From the NCBI GenBank assembly GCA_029961685.1, contig JARWKL010000010.1, forward strand, positions 29,234,111 through 29,298,110: a stretch of DNA of 64,000 nt. The letters are read 5' to 3'. The notes beneath the pieces were generated by a model. It ran no database searches. It was not told the DNA's origin and saw only the letters and a program-made list of their open reading frames with translations. Each line of letters opens with the position of its first letter. The first letter of the stretch is position 1. Shown piece by piece: positions 61,357 to 64,000 of the stretch. This DNA is from Aristolochia californica (taxonomy: Eukaryota > Streptophyta > Magnoliopsida > Piperales > Aristolochiaceae). The translations under genes and the position numbers were made by a program.

Positions 61357-63944
61357 TTAAAGCAGCTGGCGCAGCTGTTGGTTTTCTTTTCGCAGAGATT
61401 GTACTTCCTTCGTTAGCTCAGCTAGCTTTTCAAGAACCCCGTTCAGAATGGTAGACATTTCAGTCTGCAATATAAAGCGGATGAGAAAAAACAAAACTAG
61501 ATGCTGAAGCAATGGAAAGGGAGAAATGAAGCAGTTAATAATGCATCAACCTCTTGTATGTGAAATTGTCTGAGTAGCTCAATATGAAGATTCCTCATGT
61601 CTTCATGGACTGACTTCTGAACAGATGTTAGACTCTCTTCAAGAGTTCGTTGTACCAGCTGAAGTGTAAAAGATGTTCCCTGCTGCAAATCTGTCTGAAC
61701 TACGTTCCTTTGTGGTTGTAAGGTTGAACCCTGTTAAAAAATTGAGTCTATGTTTTCAGAAAAAAACGTGTAGAAAGTATGTGAACTCATCCTGTTCAAA
61801 ATCTGATGAACTGTTAGATCTTATCATATAGACGAGGGACTAAAAGTTGAACTACTGGGTTCATACATTAACTGTTTGAGTCGCCCCCGTTCCAATTGCA
61901 GTTGAAGTGTCGAACCTTGATAAAGCACTATTCATAAGCTCTTCCCTAGTTTCTGCCCCCGTCTTTTTCAGTTTTGGTGAAGCTTTTCCAAGGCCTACTT
62001 CACTGAATGAAGAAGCAGTACTTATTCGCTCAGTATATGTAGAAAATCTTCTGGGAAGTGACAAGTGCTGTGAACCTGGGAGATCAAGATTAGCTGATCC
62101 TGTGCTGTTTTTGCTACCTAAAGATGTGGTAGAAATAGAACTAAAAGCAGAAGATGACTCTGAAAGCCCAGACGCAATCTCATAGTTAAAGATATCTCTA
62201 CTCTGGAGGTTTGTGGAATTTAGGCTTGTATTCAATAATGAGCTGATAGTAGTCTGGCTTGTGGACAGAGATGACTCTTGCAAGCCAGAAAATAGAGAAC
62301 CAGATGCAAGACTAAATGATGTCTGAGAGCTCGCAGGCATGAAGCGAGATGGCTTAGACTGTGATCGGATCTGACCAAATTTATCTGGAGGATTGGCTCC
62401 CCAAGCTTCAGGTGGTGTTGGTGAAAAAGATTGGTCACTCTTCAGAGATGTAACAGGCGTGGAACTCAGGGGAGAGGAAGTAGACTGAGAATCCTCCTGC
62501 ATGAGAGTACAATTAACGTCAGAAAGGGTGGACATGCATGTGGTCTAAGTAAACCCATTATATAGGTTGCTAATCATTCTGACCCACTAGACAAACTGCT
62601 CTCACCTTCCTGATTATCAATTTTATTTATCTTCACTCCCTTTAACCTCTGTTTCTTATTTGAAGGGGCAAAACCACCTTTATTTTGTTTTTATAAAGGG
62701 AGAGGTCCACATTTCTTCCTCCCTTCTTACATTGCTTCAAGAGAAAAGGGAGTTGGAGAAGTGAAGCAATTGTTAGAACAGAGGCTCGCAGAGAAAGGGG
62801 GGCAAAACCTAATCCCTACCCTCACACAGGAAAGTCCCCATCTGATGGGAGAGGCTCTGCCCTCCACCCTTTTCTTTATCCCTCTTGTTAGAACCAGAGG
62901 AAGAGAGAGAGTCGCCTCACAGAGAAATGGGGAGGGAGAGAGTCTATCCCCATGCAAGAGCAGAGGCTCCACTCCCTCTTCTGTGTTCCAGGGAGAGGCC
63001 TGCCTCCCCTTCCCTTCTCACTTTGATGCTGAGAGAGAAGAGACGGCCAGAGATAGGCACCATCTTTTTTGTTAAAAAAAGGAATTTTAACAAAATTGAA
63101 ATGGTAGAATAGATGAAAGGGGCGAGTACATGAAATTTGGAAAAATGGAAATCAAGAAATGATAACAAATAGATAAATTCTGGGGAGTGAAAGTAATTTA
63201 GCAAATTTTCAGGGGAATGAGAATAATTGGCCACATATAAAAACCAAAATAAGAGGTTGATGAAGGTGAGAAACACAATATTGATACCATTGCACAGGCA
63301 ATCCTTGGGCTTCACTAATAAAGATAGTGCATAATATTTTCTACTAGATTAAAGAAAAAACTAAAAACCTGAACCTGTCTGGTGATCGAATAGGATTTCC
63401 AATCAGATATAGAATGATCCGTATTCCCATCTTCACTAAAAGCGAATCTTCTAGAAGATGAAGGTAACACAGTCGACTTCTTATCCACAGCACCACTATC
63501 CTTTTTGACTTCTTCTTTATCATCCCACCAATGGCCAAGGGAGGGTGCAATCGGCTGAACTTCGACAAGCGGAGAAAAAACATCCATATCATCACTGAAG
63601 TTAAAACCAGTACGTGTAGCCTGTAACCTACCCAAAGCTGCACCGGTCCACAGATGATTCCGTTGTGGAGTTTCCTCCGTAGATAAATGTGATGTGGATG
63701 ATAAGACCCCACTGTTTGTTGTTGTCAAGATCGACGTATCAGATAAAGAAACTAAGCGACCAGAACCACGAGAACCAGTACCAACTGTTGCTGATGAGAG
63801 GCTCGTTGATGTTGTTGATGGAAGTTGATCTGGCATTAGGACAGAGTCCTCTCCAGAGCCCCCCAAAAGGACAGTTTCAGGAGTGCAATTACTCTGAGTG
63901 ATGATTATCGGCTTTGATCTTTGCCAGCATAAGCTGGTGACAGC
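61357..63944 (-). CDS. NEDD1: NEDD1 (gamma-tubulin complex targeting protein), C-terminal part
   Basis: Four exons of a gene entering from the right edge: 63375-63944, 61867-62496, 61551-61730 and 61357-61464, giving 495 C-terminal residues. NEDD1 brings the gamma-tubulin ring complex to microtubule nucleation sites. The visible part starts AVTSLCWQRSKPIII, continues with LLGGSGEDSVLMPDQLPS, a long serine/threonine-rich middle region, and the conserved C-terminal coiled coil: FTLQLVQRTLEESLTSVQKS, HEDMRNLHIELLRQFH, LEKLAELTKEVQSLRKENQQ and LRQLL, then TAA at 61357-61359. The C-terminal domain binds the gamma-tubulin complex in this family. All exons are in phase 0 with GT/AG borders. The N-terminal WD40 repeats are beyond the window. 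Confidence 0.94.
62497..63374 (-). other. NEDD1 intron of 878 bp with purine-rich part
   Basis: The intron between the two large exons is GA-rich on the plus strand from about 62740 to 63055, with repeated 'agaggctc' and 'gggagagg' words. It creates overlapping open frames on both strands that have no family match. No insertion could be named. Confidence 0.6.
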
Positions 63945-64000
63945 CTAATTAAAAAATGGGAAATAATTAGCATAATTGAACATGATGCTTCAAATTAACC

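Noticed and set aside
62727..63112. Overlapping frames in the NEDD1 intron
   Set aside because: Low-complexity GA-rich sequence between two in-phase exons; no domain.

Overview
This window is nuclear DNA of a flowering plant. It has long introns with GT/AG (once GC/AG) borders, a eukaryotic tRNA gene read by RNA polymerase III, plant-specific protein families, a plastid DNA insert, and abundant Copia, Gypsy, hAT, Harbinger, MULE and TRIM elements. The species cannot be named from the sequence alone. The exons look like a eudicot or basal angiosperm.

Five host protein genes and one tRNA gene can be supported. From left to right they are: (1) the 5' part of a PRA1.A-type prenylated Rab acceptor, minus strand, running off the left edge; (2) tRNA-Val(CAC), minus; (3) a complete ILR3-like subgroup IVc bHLH factor, 5 exons, minus, 7059-11208; (4) a complete folylpolyglutamate synthase, 16 exons, plus, 28566-33692; (5) a complete ATG1-type autophagy kinase, 13 exons, plus, 52156-60457; (6) the C-terminal part of NEDD1, minus, running off the right edge. 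ATG1 and NEDD1 are convergent. These are unrelated housekeeping or regulatory genes (membrane traffic, iron signalling, folate, autophagy, microtubule nucleation). I see no joint pathway.

The space between genes is mostly mobile DNA. At 14050-18327 a minus-strand Copia element of the TNT1-94 type has, where the Gag capsid domain should be, a piece matching the N-terminus of plant histidine kinase 5 (AHK5/CKI2). This looks like a host-gene capture and is the most striking item here. A broken TSPO gene lies beside it. A decayed plus-strand Copia (22265-27060) and an internally deleted Gypsy element (35143-38207) follow, with Harbinger, MULE and hAT remnants.

A second theme is a family of very small LTR elements (TRIMs). 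They have 82-120 bp LTRs, an initiator-tRNA-Met primer site, and internal regions of about 71-73 bp in the core family. They occur singly (4294-4604; 47828-48077, only 250 bp in all) and as tandem LTR-internal-LTR chains (47184-47720; 40525-41178), all flanked by exact or near-exact 5-bp target duplications. About 1 kb of decayed chloroplast ycf2 sits in intron 3 of ATG1.
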